DNA of 64,000 nucleotides from a virus, in the IMG/VR virus record IMGVR_UViG_3300005527_000040, positions 1 through 64,000 of that record; one strand, 5' to 3'. Below, one piece after another: positions 33,782 to 42,800 of the stretch. The notes beneath the pieces are model-generated. The model worked only from the letters and a program-made list of their open reading frames with translations. It made no database searches and was not told the origin of the DNA. Made by a program: the position numbers and the translations under genes. Numbering within the stretch: position 1 is the stretch's first letter; every line of letters begins with the position of its first letter.

Positions 33782-33997
33782 ATTCCGGCTCCTGACCTAT
33801 CCGGCGTACTAAAGCTGACCCCGGACCAGCTTGTTCGGCTTACCCCGCGCGAGCTAGCAGAGATGAACCGGGACGACGTTCTCCAGTTGTTACATCAGCT
33901 AGGCTACTCGATTGAGGGCATCGAAACTCGGACGGCAGCACTGACTAAGCTGTCCTCAGCGATTACTGACGTAGAGGGAGAAGAACTCCCCGCATAG
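33782..33997 (+). CDS. Downstream ORF lacking an ordinary start codon (ATT start or -1 frameshift product)
   Basis: The frame is open from 33767 to TAG 33995-33997 and reads like a genuine helical protein (LTPDQLVRLTPRELAEMNRDDVLQ, LLHQLGYSIEG). No ATG, GTG or TTG lies near its front; the first ATG is well inside. Two explanations fit. First, ATT at 33782, five bases after GGAGG (33772-33776), as in the ATT-initiated infC type. Second, -1 slippage on GGGAAAA at 33758-33764 in the preceding gene, which would enter exactly this frame and give a 256-residue fusion. The start given here assumes ATT. A sequencing error removing a start is also possible. Confidence 0.5.
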   Translation: MPAPDLSGVLKLTPDQLVRLTPRELAEMNRDDVLQLLHQLGYSIEGIETRTAALTKLSSAITDVEGEELPA

Positions 33998-34000
33998 ACC

Positions 34001-34030
34001 GAAAGGGGGCACACGCCCCCTTTCTTTTTT
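34001..34030 (+). terminator. Intrinsic terminator of the replication block
   Basis: A 10-bp perfect stem (GAAAGGGGGC at 34001-34010 with 34015-34024), loop ACAC, is followed by six T residues at 34025-34030. It lies three bases after the last stop codon of the rightward block. This is a textbook intrinsic terminator. Confidence 0.93.
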
Positions 34031-34039
34031 GATCTAAGC

Positions 34040-34073
34040 AAAAAAGGAGGCATACGGGTTACGTATGCCTCCT
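34040..34073 (-). terminator. Leftward intrinsic terminator opposing the replication terminator
   Basis: A 12-bp perfect stem (AGGAGGCATACG at 34045-34056 with 34062-34073) has a five-base loop. On the minus strand the stem is followed by six T residues (complement of AAAAAA at 34040-34045), so it terminates leftward transcription. No protein-coding gene needs it, implying a leftward transcript arising between here and about 34.2 kb. Confidence 0.75.
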
Positions 34074-34165
34074 GGGTGTGTGGACTGTTTCAGGGCCAAA
34101 CGGGGCTGTCAAGGGATCTCCCCTTGCACCATGGTCCACGTGTTTTTGGGCTATTCGCCTCAATA
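34074..34165 (-). ncRNA. Candidate leftward small RNA
   Basis: This stretch has no credible reading frame. It can fold as a closed multi-branch element: outer stem GTGGAC (34080-34085) with GTCCAC (34134-34139), and an inner hairpin CAAGGG-ATCTC-CCCTTG (34110-34126). On the minus strand, GCCTATCAG (34176-34168), the core of the putative promoter element, lies just before it, and the leftward terminator at 34040-34073 lies just after. Together they outline a transcript of about 120 bases. The minus-strand assignment is inferred, and the fold could also serve in the plus strand. Confidence 0.35.
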
Positions 34166-34177
34166 TCTGATAGGCAA

Positions 34178-34211
34178 TTTTGGCCAGTTTTTAGCTAAAA
34201 ATAGGCCAAAA
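34178..34211. repeat. 34-bp imperfect palindrome, candidate operator
   Basis: Nested dyad: TTTTGGCC at 34178-34185 pairs with GGCCAAAA at 34204-34211, and in its centre TTTTTAGCTAAAAA (34188-34201) is itself a perfect palindrome. Only two positions per arm fail to match. TATAAG at 34217-34222 may be a -10 box for the gene at 34267, with no good -35, so the palindrome would cover the -35 region and suit a dimeric regulator. Confidence 0.5.
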
Positions 34212-34266
34212 CCCCCTATAAGAACATGAGAAGGCGAAATGCCTCTCAAACAAGGAGAAAACGAAC

Positions 34267-34683
34267 ATGGGCTTCTTCAGCAAGGTTTGGAGCGTCATCA
34301 AGTCTGCGGCAACGCGGACGTACAACGCGGTGGCCTCGGTCTTCCGGGGCACGGTCGGAGGCACCGTCGGTCTTCTGGTCGGAGTGGGCGGGGGCGTCGG
34401 ATGCGCGCTTGCCATCGCACCGGCAAGCGTGGCGGGGTTCATCAACGGCGGAGCCAGCGACGGTGTCGCCGCGCTGGCGACGACGGTGGGCGGAACCATC
34501 GGGTTCCCGCTGGTCGGAGCAGTGGCGCTGCTCCTCAGCGTCCTGGCCGGTGTCGTCGACGCTGGATCCCACGCTATTCGTGGCGTGGGGCTCGGACTGG
34601 AATCGCGTGCGGTAGAGTGGATGCGGCAACAGTTCCCGCAGCAGTTCCCGCAGCCCCGCCGGGCTGCGGCGGCGGCTCGGTGA
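34267..34683 (+). CDS. Small membrane protein with two hydrophobic segments
   Basis: ATG 34267 follows CAAGGAGAAAACGAAC, a strong ribosome-binding site. The 138-residue product has an amphipathic N-terminus (MGFFSKVWSVIKSAATRTY) and two Gly/Ala-rich membrane segments (about 33-62 and 72-100), followed by a basic tail with Pro/Gln and RAAAAAR. It is a stand-alone transcription unit between terminators, with its own promoter-like region and palindrome. Candidates are a superinfection-exclusion, holin-like or membrane-remodelling protein. Nothing identifies it further. Being isolated and possibly repressed, it might be expressed at a different time from its neighbours. Confidence 0.75.
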   Translation: MGFFSKVWSVIKSAATRTYNAVASVFRGTVGGTVGLLVGVGGGVGCALAIAPASVAGFINGGASDGVAALATTVGGTIGFPLVGAVALLLSVLAGVVDAGSHAIRGVGLGLESRAVEWMRQQFPQQFPQPRRAAAAAR

Positions 34684-34687
34684 GCTA

Positions 34688-34726
34688 AGAAAGTGTGCGA
34701 GGGCCAAAAGCCCTCGCACACTTTCT
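34688..34726. terminator. Bidirectional terminator between convergent genes
   Basis: A 17-bp perfect stem (34688-34704 with 34710-34726; core GTGTGCGAGGGC) has loop CAAAA. The stem ends in AAAG/CTTT and the right flank is T-rich (TCTCTTT). It separates the 34267 gene from the leftward block that ends at 34740, and can act in both directions. Confidence 0.9.
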
Positions 34727-34739
34727 CTTTGCCAACAAA

Positions 34740-35219
34740 CTACATAGACGCCACTACGCCCGTGGTAACTCCGACAATCGCACCAACTACAAGCACGCCC
34801 ATTCCAAAAGCAAATCCCCACTGCTCGTAAAAGGGCGGGTTGCGGTAGCGCTGGAGTTGCTGCTCGTAGTTCAAAACAAGCTGGCGCGCCGTTTCCCGAA
34901 GTCCGTCAATCTCGCGCGTGTAGCTGTCGCGGATGACGACGATCTCTAGTTCGTGACTGCGCCTAGTGGCGTCGAGAATCTCTAGGTCTTCTCGCACCTG
35001 TAAGCGGAAGGCCTCACGCCACCAGCGCAGTCGGTTCGTCCAGCGAATGGCTGTATCCGTATCGAGGAGCATTCCCGTGAATGGCGCCGCGCGTCCTGCG
35101 GACACAGACTCAATCCGGTCTGCGCCAGGAGGAATCTCAGGGGGCGTAGGAGAGTCATCCTGCGCGGCCGCCGCGCCGGTAAATAGCCAGAGAACCGCCG
35201 CAAGCAGCACAGTCCTCAT
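34740..35219 (-). CDS. Secreted/membrane coiled-coil protein, spanin-like
   Basis: Last gene of the long leftward block. The 159-residue product has a signal-peptide-like N-terminus (MRTVLLAAVLWLFTGAAAA, predicted cut before QDD), a charged coiled-coil middle (LRWWREAFRLQVREDLEILD, TREIDGLRETARQL), and a C-terminal membrane segment (FGMGVLVVGAIVGVTTGVV). There is no lipobox cysteine. Paired with the overlapping upstream gene, it recalls the outer or unimolecular spanin arrangement of Gram-negative phages. A structural membrane protein is the alternative. Confidence 0.65.
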   Translation of the reverse strand: MRTVLLAAVLWLFTGAAAAQDDSPTPPEIPPGADRIESVSAGRAAPFTGMLLDTDTAIRWTNRLRWWREAFRLQVREDLEILDATRRSHELEIVVIRDSYTREIDGLRETARQLVLNYEQQLQRYRNPPFYEQWGFAFGMGVLVVGAIVGVTTGVVASM

Positions 35220-35578
35220 TGGCCCCTCCCAGCCGCCAGCATTGCTTGGCGCAACTTCTCAGGGTTGTTTCGTAGATCCTCAACCTCGTCTGAAAGCCGT
35301 TGCTCAAACTTGTCTTGAAGCTCTTGGTACTTGGAGCGGATGTCCGTCAGCTCCTTTTCCAGGCGCTCTTTCTCGGCCTGAAGCTCGCGGGCCCGAGTCT
35401 GCGCCTCCATTAGAGCGCGGTCGTCTGCTTCGCGAAGAGGGTCGACTACCGTGACGCCCTTGAAGCGATCATGAACTAGTACGGATACCGCGACGAGGAG
35501 CAGCAGAGGGGACAGTAGGACCACCCACCAGTTTTCTTTGAGCCAGGGGTATCCTGTCATTCGCCACCAACGCTTCAT
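35216..35578 (-). CDS. Inner-membrane coiled-coil protein, i-spanin-like
   Basis: The 120-residue product has one N-terminal membrane segment (about 18-36, WVVLLSPLLLLVAVSVLV) and then an almost uninterrupted coiled coil (about 48-105, ARELQAEKERLEKELTDIRSKY), the layout of Rz-type inner-membrane spanins. It overlaps both neighbours by four bases. With the next gene it could bridge inner and outer membranes in the last step of lysis. The proof would be interaction or lysis phenotype, which sequence cannot show. Confidence 0.65.
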   Translation of the reverse strand: MKRWWRMTGYPWLKENWWVVLLSPLLLLVAVSVLVHDRFKGVTVVDPLREADDRALMEAQTRARELQAEKERLEKELTDIRSKYQELQDKFEQRLSDEVEDLRNNPEKLRQAMLAAGRGQ

Positions 35579-36207
35579 ACGGCTACCCGAGATGCTGGAA
35601 CAAGCGTGGTTCTCTCAAACCCGGTTACAGGCGCAAGCACCGTGTCTCCGCCTCTGGCCGCGCCCGGCCGCCCGGGAACAGTGGCTCCTGCGGAAGGCTG
35701 AATCCCTGAGCTGCTAACAGCACGCCGCGCCTTAATCGGGCTCACTGCCGTCCCAGCCATAGCAGGAGGCTGCGGTGCAGCTTGCGCAAGCGCGCGAGGA
35801 GTCATCTCTACCGTTGCCGGGCTGGCAGTGACACTCTTGATGTACTCCGGCGTGTAGCGGTGCTCGCCCCCCATATAACCCTCGTGGGTCTTGAGGGGCT
35901 TACTCATGTCGTACTTTACCGGCGTAGACTCAAACCGGTTAACGAGGTCCGACTTAGGGCCTGCCCACGCTCGCTCTGCGCTGCGTGCACCCCGGGCAGA
36001 CTCCGCTACGTTTAAGGTGGCCTTTCGGGCAGCAATGGGAGTGCTCGTGGCCCCGCCAGCCGCTAGCTCCCGCACACCCTGAAGTACCGTTGGATGCACG
36101 CGGGCGCCCTGCGCAGCTCTACTCTCAAGGACAGCAAGAGTCCGCGCTGCGCTGACCGCGTGTTTTTCTAGCTCATCAACAAAAGAGCTAAAAACAACGC
36201 GGTTCAT
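35575..36207 (-). CDS. Virion-associated protein with F..ELxKxA N-terminal motif
   Basis: The 210-residue product starts MNRVVFSSFVDELEKHA, the clearest copy of the short motif shared with the genes at 13703 and 44375. The remainder is Ala/Pro/Ser/Arg-rich and probably disordered, with no cysteines or membrane segments. The start overlaps the preceding holin-like gene's stop, and the stop overlaps the next start. The position among lysis and tail genes suggests a minor virion or ejected protein. Function unknown. Confidence 0.7.
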   Translation of the reverse strand: MNRVVFSSFVDELEKHAVSAARTLAVLESRAAQGARVHPTVLQGVRELAAGGATSTPIAARKATLNVAESARGARSAERAWAGPKSDLVNRFESTPVKYDMSKPLKTHEGYMGGEHRYTPEYIKSVTASPATVEMTPRALAQAAPQPPAMAGTAVSPIKARRAVSSSGIQPSAGATVPGRPGAARGGDTVLAPVTGFERTTLVPASRVAV

Positions 36208-36626
36208 TATCCCACCTCGGTCTGGCTTGGCGTTCCTTTTAAGGCTGCCTTGACCTTGTTGAAGCCGTAGTCAGCAAACTGACCACAGGCCGCGCCCCAA
36301 GCGGCAAACACCAACAGCCTACCGGCGCCTTCAATGTGCTGCTCGGCAATGTACGTGATGATTGCCTCCGGGCGGATCGGGATGAGGACAGCCATTAGTG
36401 CCCCCGTCCAGATAGGCGTCATAGGCAGCACCAGCCGGTTGATGATGAGATTCCGCTTCCGCAAAGCCTCACCTACTCGCTTGGCGTCCTTCATCGTAGG
36501 AGTCGGCTCAGCGTCCTTGTGTCCCCAAGCGACATCAATGACGGTCTTCACCAACTGCGTAATGCCCGTGGCCGCAATTGCGATTAGCAGTGCTTGCCAA
36601 GAGTAGAGAAGCTCAAGCGGGTTCAT
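36207..36626 (-). CDS. Holin-like membrane protein
   Basis: The 139-residue product has three probable membrane segments (about 7-27, 66-86 and 101-122) separated by short polar loops. One loop is basic and acidic (GHKDAEPTPTMKDAKRVGEALRKRN). It has the size and topology of class I holins. It lies upstream of the coiled-coil membrane pair in the same operon, as in many lysis cassettes, although the endolysin is about 21 kb away at 57758. Other small phage membrane proteins share this topology, so the call is moderate. Confidence 0.6.
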   Translation of the reverse strand: MNPLELLYSWQALLIAIAATGITQLVKTVIDVAWGHKDAEPTPTMKDAKRVGEALRKRNLIINRLVLPMTPIWTGALMAVLIPIRPEAIITYIAEQHIEGAGRLLVFAAWGAACGQFADYGFNKVKAALKGTPSQTEVG

Positions 36627-36635
36627 GGCTACGCC

Positions 36636-39155
36636 TCAGTGGTTTCGAGGACCCGGATCAGTATAGTTGATCCGAATGCCGTAAAAGACATCTGTGTTGT
36701 GCGGATTAGGGGAGTCGTCTCCAGCAAACACGGTGATGGTGTACGCGTAGTTTTCAAAATCTAGCGACACAGGGGACCCGGGGGTTAGCGGGTACCAGTT
36801 AAGCACGGCCGATCCGCCGTCATCCCCGTTACCCAGTCCCGTGGACCCGCCAGCTAGTGTACTTTGGTCAAAACTAAACCTGAAGCGGTTGCCAGATGAT
36901 CGCGAAGCTCCAGGACTAACGCTAAACTCGATGCTAGTAACAACGCACCCGGACCTAAGGATTCCGGATAGGTCTAGCCAAGCTGTGGCGTTGTCAACTT
37001 GAGAAATGATGGCACCAAAGTAAAGCCACTCAATCTCTGGATCTGACAAATTGGTAGTGATCGTGCTTCCGTTAAACTTGGAGGCCGACACATAAGCTGT
37101 TCTAATTGGGAGCGGAGCCGGATACACAAAGTCGCTCGACGACACGTTTCCGGCAGTAACCGTTGATGTGGTTAGCCCGTTACCAACGGACATTGACGTC
37201 GCTGACGAGTAACCGGTATTCCCGAGTCCGTCGCTAATAGTGCTGCTAGACGCTGCAACCGTGTTTTGGTTGCTTGCAAACGTTACAGTTACTCCAGACG
37301 AGTTTAGGACTCCGGTCTGAGAGCCACTGTCTGCGGTAAAGTCTAGCGGCGTCTGCCGAGTATACTGCCCAAACGGACTAGACGAGCGGATGTTGCCTTT
37401 AGTGTAAAGGTACCCGTCTCGCGTTAGCGCCCAAGGCACGTCAAGGGTGAGCGGGCCGGTTGCCAATACCGTCCGCGATCTTGTTCCGACAAGATCGCCG
37501 GCTACAGCAACAACCGATTGCTGCCCCGGAACGTAGTCAAGCTTGCTCGGAAACAAAGCGGTGTTTGCTACGATTCCAGCAGGAGGGACAGCGTACCCTG
37601 CGGGAACTGAGTCTACCGCTACTGGGGCTGAGCGACCTCCAAACGTAGATCGCGCAATAAAGCGAAACTGAAACGTTCCAGCAGTGGGTAGCTCTCCAAC
37701 CCCAAGAGCAGACCCGTCCGGTCGCACAAGCGTCATCTCATCCGGGTTGGTAACTACCGGATCGATGTTTACCGAGCTGAGTAAGAAGTACTCTAGAAAG
37801 TGTGGTCCGGGGCTTGCGATTTGAACAAGCGTAAATCCAGGCTGAACCGTGTCTGCCCAAGCGCCGTGAGCTAGCCCAGCCGGAGGGGGCGGAGTTCCAT
37901 CCGACGTGTGAAGGATGACGCGCCCAACCGGAGCAGCAAAGGTACCGTCAATAGAGCCCGTTACCCCAAGAGAGGCGTCTCGGATTGGGCTTCGAGTCTC
38001 AAGCCCCGAGAACGCGGACGCAAAACCGCCCTCGTCAGTAACTAGTACACCAACCTCGTGTACACCAAAGGGGGCGCCTTCTTCTTTGTTTAGAACAACG
38101 CTTGCTAGGCTTCCCTCCTTTCGCTGGATCTCAAGTCCAATACTCGAAGGAATGGCGTCTAGGTTGAAAACTGACTTCAGCCTTCCAGTCGTCGTAAATC
38201 GAGTCCGCGATTCTACGAAGCCGTCTGGGCGACGGTAAGAGAAGCTAAGGGCTGACTCCGGCCCGGTCCCAAGCAAGCCATCAATGTCGCGACCTACCAG
38301 CGATAGAATCGTGGTTGACTCAAGTTGGGTGGAGGAGAGCGCAAGCGCCGCCTTCCGGCTCGCGTTATCCTTTGTGGCGGAAGACATGGCATGCGCGATG
38401 AAAAACCGCGCGCTACCCGTCTCGTTTACTGGAAACGACGGTGCAGTCCCGTCTAGCCGACGAACAAGAAAGTCTGTAGTGGCGGGGCCTAGATTGTAGA
38501 GGCGGTACAGGCCATCACTAGTGGCAGACCCCGTGATCTCTACAAAGTCCTGGGCGTCAAACGCTACATCTGTGTTTGTGCCATCGTGGACGTTAGCCGG
38601 GAAGCGAACAACGTCGCCGCCGATAGCTGCCGGGTTTAGGAACACGGACTCCACGGTGGACATCGTGGTGTAAGCAACCGACGGGCTTACGTTCTGGCGG
38701 GAGAGCATCCCGTACGCGGGGTCTACGGCGCCACGGAAATCAAATCCACCGCTGGCCGTGGTGTCGGCCAAGGCGTCCGCGCGGAAGTGCGCGTTGGCTG
38801 GATCATCAGCGTACTGCGTAGCTAGGGCAGATACGGTCTCTACCGCTCCAGCGTTTTTTGTGATCTGCCGCCCACCGCCCGCCGGACCTACGGTCCCGTT
38901 GTTATACGCAGCGTCTAGGCCACCGACTTCAAACGACGCGATGCGGGAGTTGAGGTCGTCCGTGTTCAGGGCAAGCGCGTAATGCGTGCGGTTCGCGATT
39001 GCTGCCGTGAGCTGCTCGCCAAACTGAATGCCGCGGTTTCCCGAGTACGTGCCGGGTGGGGGGCTTAGAGAGATAGGAACCTGGGGACCAAAAGCTCCCG
39101 GGGTGGGGATCAGTACGTTATCCCCAAACATCTCTTCTTTTGTCTTGTACGCCAT
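36636..39155 (-). CDS. Large tail fibre/baseplate-type structural protein
   Basis: The 839-residue product is beta-rich and low in Cys and Lys, as expected for virion fibres. The N-terminus (MAYKTKEEMFGDN) and the Pro/Gly-rich PGAFGPQVPISLSPPPGTYSGN may be the virion-attachment part. The middle carries beta-sandwich modules with GDVVRFPANVHDG... and YRLYNLGP segments. The C-terminal 250 residues are Ser/Thr/Asn/Gly-rich (GYSSATSMSVGNGLTTST) and end in a jelly-roll-like domain. It is probably a receptor-binding or baseplate-peripheral protein. No enzymatic motif is seen. Confidence 0.7.
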   Translation of the reverse strand: MAYKTKEEMFGDNVLIPTPGAFGPQVPISLSPPPGTYSGNRGIQFGEQLTAAIANRTHYALALNTDDLNSRIASFEVGGLDAAYNNGTVGPAGGGRQITKNAGAVETVSALATQYADDPANAHFRADALADTTASGGFDFRGAVDPAYGMLSRQNVSPSVAYTTMSTVESVFLNPAAIGGDVVRFPANVHDGTNTDVAFDAQDFVEITGSATSDGLYRLYNLGPATTDFLVRRLDGTAPSFPVNETGSARFFIAHAMSSATKDNASRKAALALSSTQLESTTILSLVGRDIDGLLGTGPESALSFSYRRPDGFVESRTRFTTTGRLKSVFNLDAIPSSIGLEIQRKEGSLASVVLNKEEGAPFGVHEVGVLVTDEGGFASAFSGLETRSPIRDASLGVTGSIDGTFAAPVGRVILHTSDGTPPPPAGLAHGAWADTVQPGFTLVQIASPGPHFLEYFLLSSVNIDPVVTNPDEMTLVRPDGSALGVGELPTAGTFQFRFIARSTFGGRSAPVAVDSVPAGYAVPPAGIVANTALFPSKLDYVPGQQSVVAVAGDLVGTRSRTVLATGPLTLDVPWALTRDGYLYTKGNIRSSSPFGQYTRQTPLDFTADSGSQTGVLNSSGVTVTFASNQNTVAASSSTISDGLGNTGYSSATSMSVGNGLTTSTVTAGNVSSSDFVYPAPLPIRTAYVSASKFNGSTITTNLSDPEIEWLYFGAIISQVDNATAWLDLSGILRSGCVVTSIEFSVSPGASRSSGNRFRFSFDQSTLAGGSTGLGNGDDGGSAVLNWYPLTPGSPVSLDFENYAYTITVFAGDDSPNPHNTDVFYGIRINYTDPGPRNH

Positions 39156-39169
39156 GTTCTATCTCCAGA

Positions 39170-39835
39170 TCAGAAACGCCACTCCCAGCGAACCTCGATC
39201 GAGAACACGCCGGTCTTTTGAATTGAGTCAAACGTGTCGTACGCAATCATGTGGCCCGTGGGGCCCGGGTAAGCACCTGCTCCGCCGTTGGGCAGCGTTG
39301 GGTCTGCCGAACTCTTATACAGGCCAATCTCTGAGAGCGGAACAGAGGTAAACCCGCCGAAGTTAATGTCGGTCTCGCTAAACACCGCGATAAACTTTGT
39401 CCGCGTTACCGCGTCAAACGTTCCGGGCGTAGAGATCTGACGCATCCAAAGCGGCGTGGGTCCGCCATAATCAACTACGGCTGCCGGACGCTCTAATCGA
39501 GCTACCGTGACGTCAGTATCTGTCTGAGCTTGGTGGGGCGCGCCAGCGTACTCGTACCCGCCCGGGTACAGGTTAGCGTACGGAGCTAGGAAGGCGTTGG
39601 GAGAAATCTGCCTAGTTCCTCCAAGACCAAACCCAACGTACCGAACTACGGTGTCTTGCGTCCGCTCGATAAACGCACCCGGACCCAGCACCTTTGGCGT
39701 GATGACCTCCGCCAGAAACTGACGACCCGTGTTTACTACGATGTTATGCGAGCGGTGGTGTCGCTTACGCTTACCGCGCTCCATAAGGTCGATCTCTAGG
39801 TTAAATCGAACCTCTACGTCTTCGATAAACTTCAT
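39170..39835 (-). CDS. Fibre/baseplate accessory protein
   Basis: The 221-residue product starts MKFIEDVEVRFNLEIDL, contains HNIVVNTGRQFLAEVI near residue 30 and RYVGFGLGGTRQ near 65, and ends FSIEVRWEWRF. The VNTGRxxLAE start and the aromatic end are typical of small baseplate or fibre-connector proteins of large phages that precede a long fibre. It lies between two giant fibre-like genes with almost no gaps. A structural role is likely; the exact position in the tail is unknown. Confidence 0.65.
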   Translation of the reverse strand: MKFIEDVEVRFNLEIDLMERGKRKRHHRSHNIVVNTGRQFLAEVITPKVLGPGAFIERTQDTVVRYVGFGLGGTRQISPNAFLAPYANLYPGGYEYAGAPHQAQTDTDVTVARLERPAAVVDYGGPTPLWMRQISTPGTFDAVTRTKFIAVFSETDINFGGFTSVPLSEIGLYKSSADPTLPNGGAGAYPGPTGHMIAYDTFDSIQKTGVFSIEVRWEWRF

Positions 39836-39842
39836 GCGCTTC

Positions 39843-42800
39843 TCACGGGGGTGGTGGCGGAGGAGGCAGAACGATGCGGCCGTCCTTCGCGTAGAAACAT
39901 ACCCGGTACGTGCCTGCCGGAAGGCTCATATCATACACTGAAGTAAAAGTTGAGCCTAGTGATCCTACTACGCCCGAAATATCTGTGACCGTAGTATCCA
40001 GCAGCCACAGGCTATCGATGGAGACCGCATTGCTGTACGCGGCTTGGCCCGAGTAGATCCCAAGCGTAGTAAAGAGCGACGGGGTAGTTGCTGGGTTCAC
40101 AATTACGGAGCCTAGGGGTTCCCAGACCCTAAAGTCTTGGCTTACCGCTGCGGGAAGCAGTGGCGAGGTGACCGTCATGGTCCCTAGGCCGTTGTTGACA
40201 GCAACGATGTGCCCGACAAAACCTTGGAAATGAACAAGGTCTCCCGAAGAAACCCACACCGGAAGAGACCCGGGGGTGAACGTCAGCGTGGCCCCGCCCA
40301 CCGATGTTCCATCAAGGGCACCCAGAAAACTTTGGGTCCCAATAAGCGCCGAGGTTAGTACCAGCTCATTGTTTGCGCTGAGGCTGGCTAGCGGAAAACC
40401 TACAGCTGCGTTGATCGTAGTTACTACCGCCGTGGGGTCCGCAACTGCGCCAAACAAGATAGAGTAAACAACCCCGTCAACAGTTACATCTAGGGTGTTC
40501 CCCAAGAAGTCTGCCGGGTAAGACGCGGTAGTAAGGTCAACGCCTCCCTGAAGTACCGCGGCAGTGTCGACCGTCGTAGTCGACATGCATAGCTCTACGA
40601 TGTCCGTGGGGCAGTCTATTAGCCCGTCGTAGAACGTTGGGCTGGTATCAAACGTTGACCAGATTGTTCCGTCCCCGCGGTAGTCGTCGTACATGAACGC
40701 CATACCCATGCCGCACGTCGAGTCATAGAGGTGCATATACAGGTAGAGGCTTAGATCATCTACCGGATCAATGTCCTCTTGGTGGTTGCGGAGACCCACT
40801 AACAAGGGATGGGAGTACGTTGGCTTTACGTTTAGTATGAACTGCTGAAGTAAGACGAGGTTTGAAAGGCTTACTAGGTCTAGGTTGAACGTGACCAAGA
40901 AGTAATGGAACTTCTCTAGCTCCGTAATCAGCCCGCCCTTTACGTAAGGGACGTACCAGTTAGGGGTGTTGTAGAGGTCTACAATATCGATCCCAGCCCC
41001 GATCGAAGCAAACTGAGAGATGCTGTCTCCCTCGGCCCATGGAAGCCCCGTTTTTGGGTTAACGTCCAGGCCGCTAGTTGCGCTTAGATCAAGCGGATCT
41101 TTTTTGTAGAAGTAGCTACGAACAATCTCCGACTGAGTCGGTGTGTTGCCGTCTTGGTCGCGGATTAGGATGCGGCCCTGCGTAGGGCTGTAGTCCGTAC
41201 GAAGCTCCTCAACAACACCCGCTACTTCAGCAAACGGTTGACCAAAAAGGATCTGCGCGCCCACTTCTACAGCGGCTACGCTTGGTCCACGTTGCTGAGA
41301 GTACAGAAGACCCGCGACTCCAGCCGTGTAGTTAAAGTCGGCTGGAAGAAGAGAGGCGTCGTCTTTTAAGAAGCCTACAAGCCGGCCAAATAGGTTTTCT
41401 ACGTTTGGCTCGTTGCTCAACAGGGTCAACTCGGCCCAAAGAATGTCTGGAGGCTCGGAATCCGTGTCGATAAACACGGAATCCCGAAACTGGAGCATAG
41501 GCACAGCAGCCGCGCCTACATCTCGGTAGAACGGCTCAATGATGTAGTCGATGTTCTCCCGCCATACCGCAGGGGACTTGGCTACCGGGATCACATCCTG
41601 TAGCTGCGGGATGTGAACGACATTCTCGTCAATTGGGATAGCTTTGCGGCGCTTTACGCCAAGAACACGAAGCTCGTACCGCGTTGCGTTCATAAACGCG
41701 GGGAAAGCACCGTCGAGGTTAACAGCTAGACGCTTAGACTTCTGAGCAACTACCCGGCTAGATACGTTTGTGACTGAATCGTCATCCGTGTCGTAAATCT
41801 CTGACTTTACAAGATCGCCCGGGTATGTACCCGCAAGCTCGTAGTCTACTTCGTTGCTAGTAATCGTAGACGGGATCGTCCAGCTCTCTGAGGCGTCTAG
41901 CGGCAGATCCTCAAAAAGAAGTACGCGCTGGTTTGGAAGAGGGTCAAGCCCGTAACTGGTAACTCGGTCTACCCGTAGGCTTTGGCCGTTGTTGATAACG
42001 AGCAGATCGTTTCTCGCGACGTCAAACTCCAGCAGGTCTACCCCGTCACCCACAAAATAGGTTCTGTCGGTGATTCGAGATCCGTTAGCCCCAGCTAGGT
42101 AGTTGAATACGTCGGTTTCAAACCCAAGGGAGGCCGTTGAGGTTGCAGAGATCCTAAACGCGCGCTTGCCCTTAAGACCAACCCGAGGGTGTCTCCAGAT
42201 CCTAAACTGACCAGAATACGGAGTGATGATGCTGGGCGACACCGTCATGCTGCCGCCAGGATTGTTGACGGATACGATACGGTACCGAGTAGCGCTGATA
42301 ATCAGCGTGTCCCCAGCGGAAACCCAAGATGGTAGGGACGCCGGTGTGAACGTAAACGTAGTCCCAGCGCCAGATCCACCAGTATCGTCAAAGCGGTAGT
42401 TTGGGTTGTCCTGCCTAATGGCAAACGAGTAGGCAGTAATGCCCAGCCCCGATAGAGCAGCGTTTAGATCTGCCAAAATTTGAGGCTGAGTATTCCCGGT
42501 AAAGGTCACAGTAACCGAGGCGATCTCGGTCGGAGACTGTCCTGTGTAATACTCGACCACTAGGGTAAGCCCAGCCGCCGCGGGGTTTGCTACCTCAAAC
42601 GCGTGCGAGGCAAGAAGGGCCCCGTGCCTCACACGGATGCTTACGTCTTCCGGCGCTGTTTCCGTAACTAGCGTCCGGTAGGGCAGCCACTTCTTTTGAA
42701 AGACGCGTTGAGCGTCTTTAATGCTGTAGTTGTAGTGGTACTGCCACGTCTCTAACAAACGCCCAGCAATAAGCTGCGCAGTGCCGCGCCAGGCTTCCTC

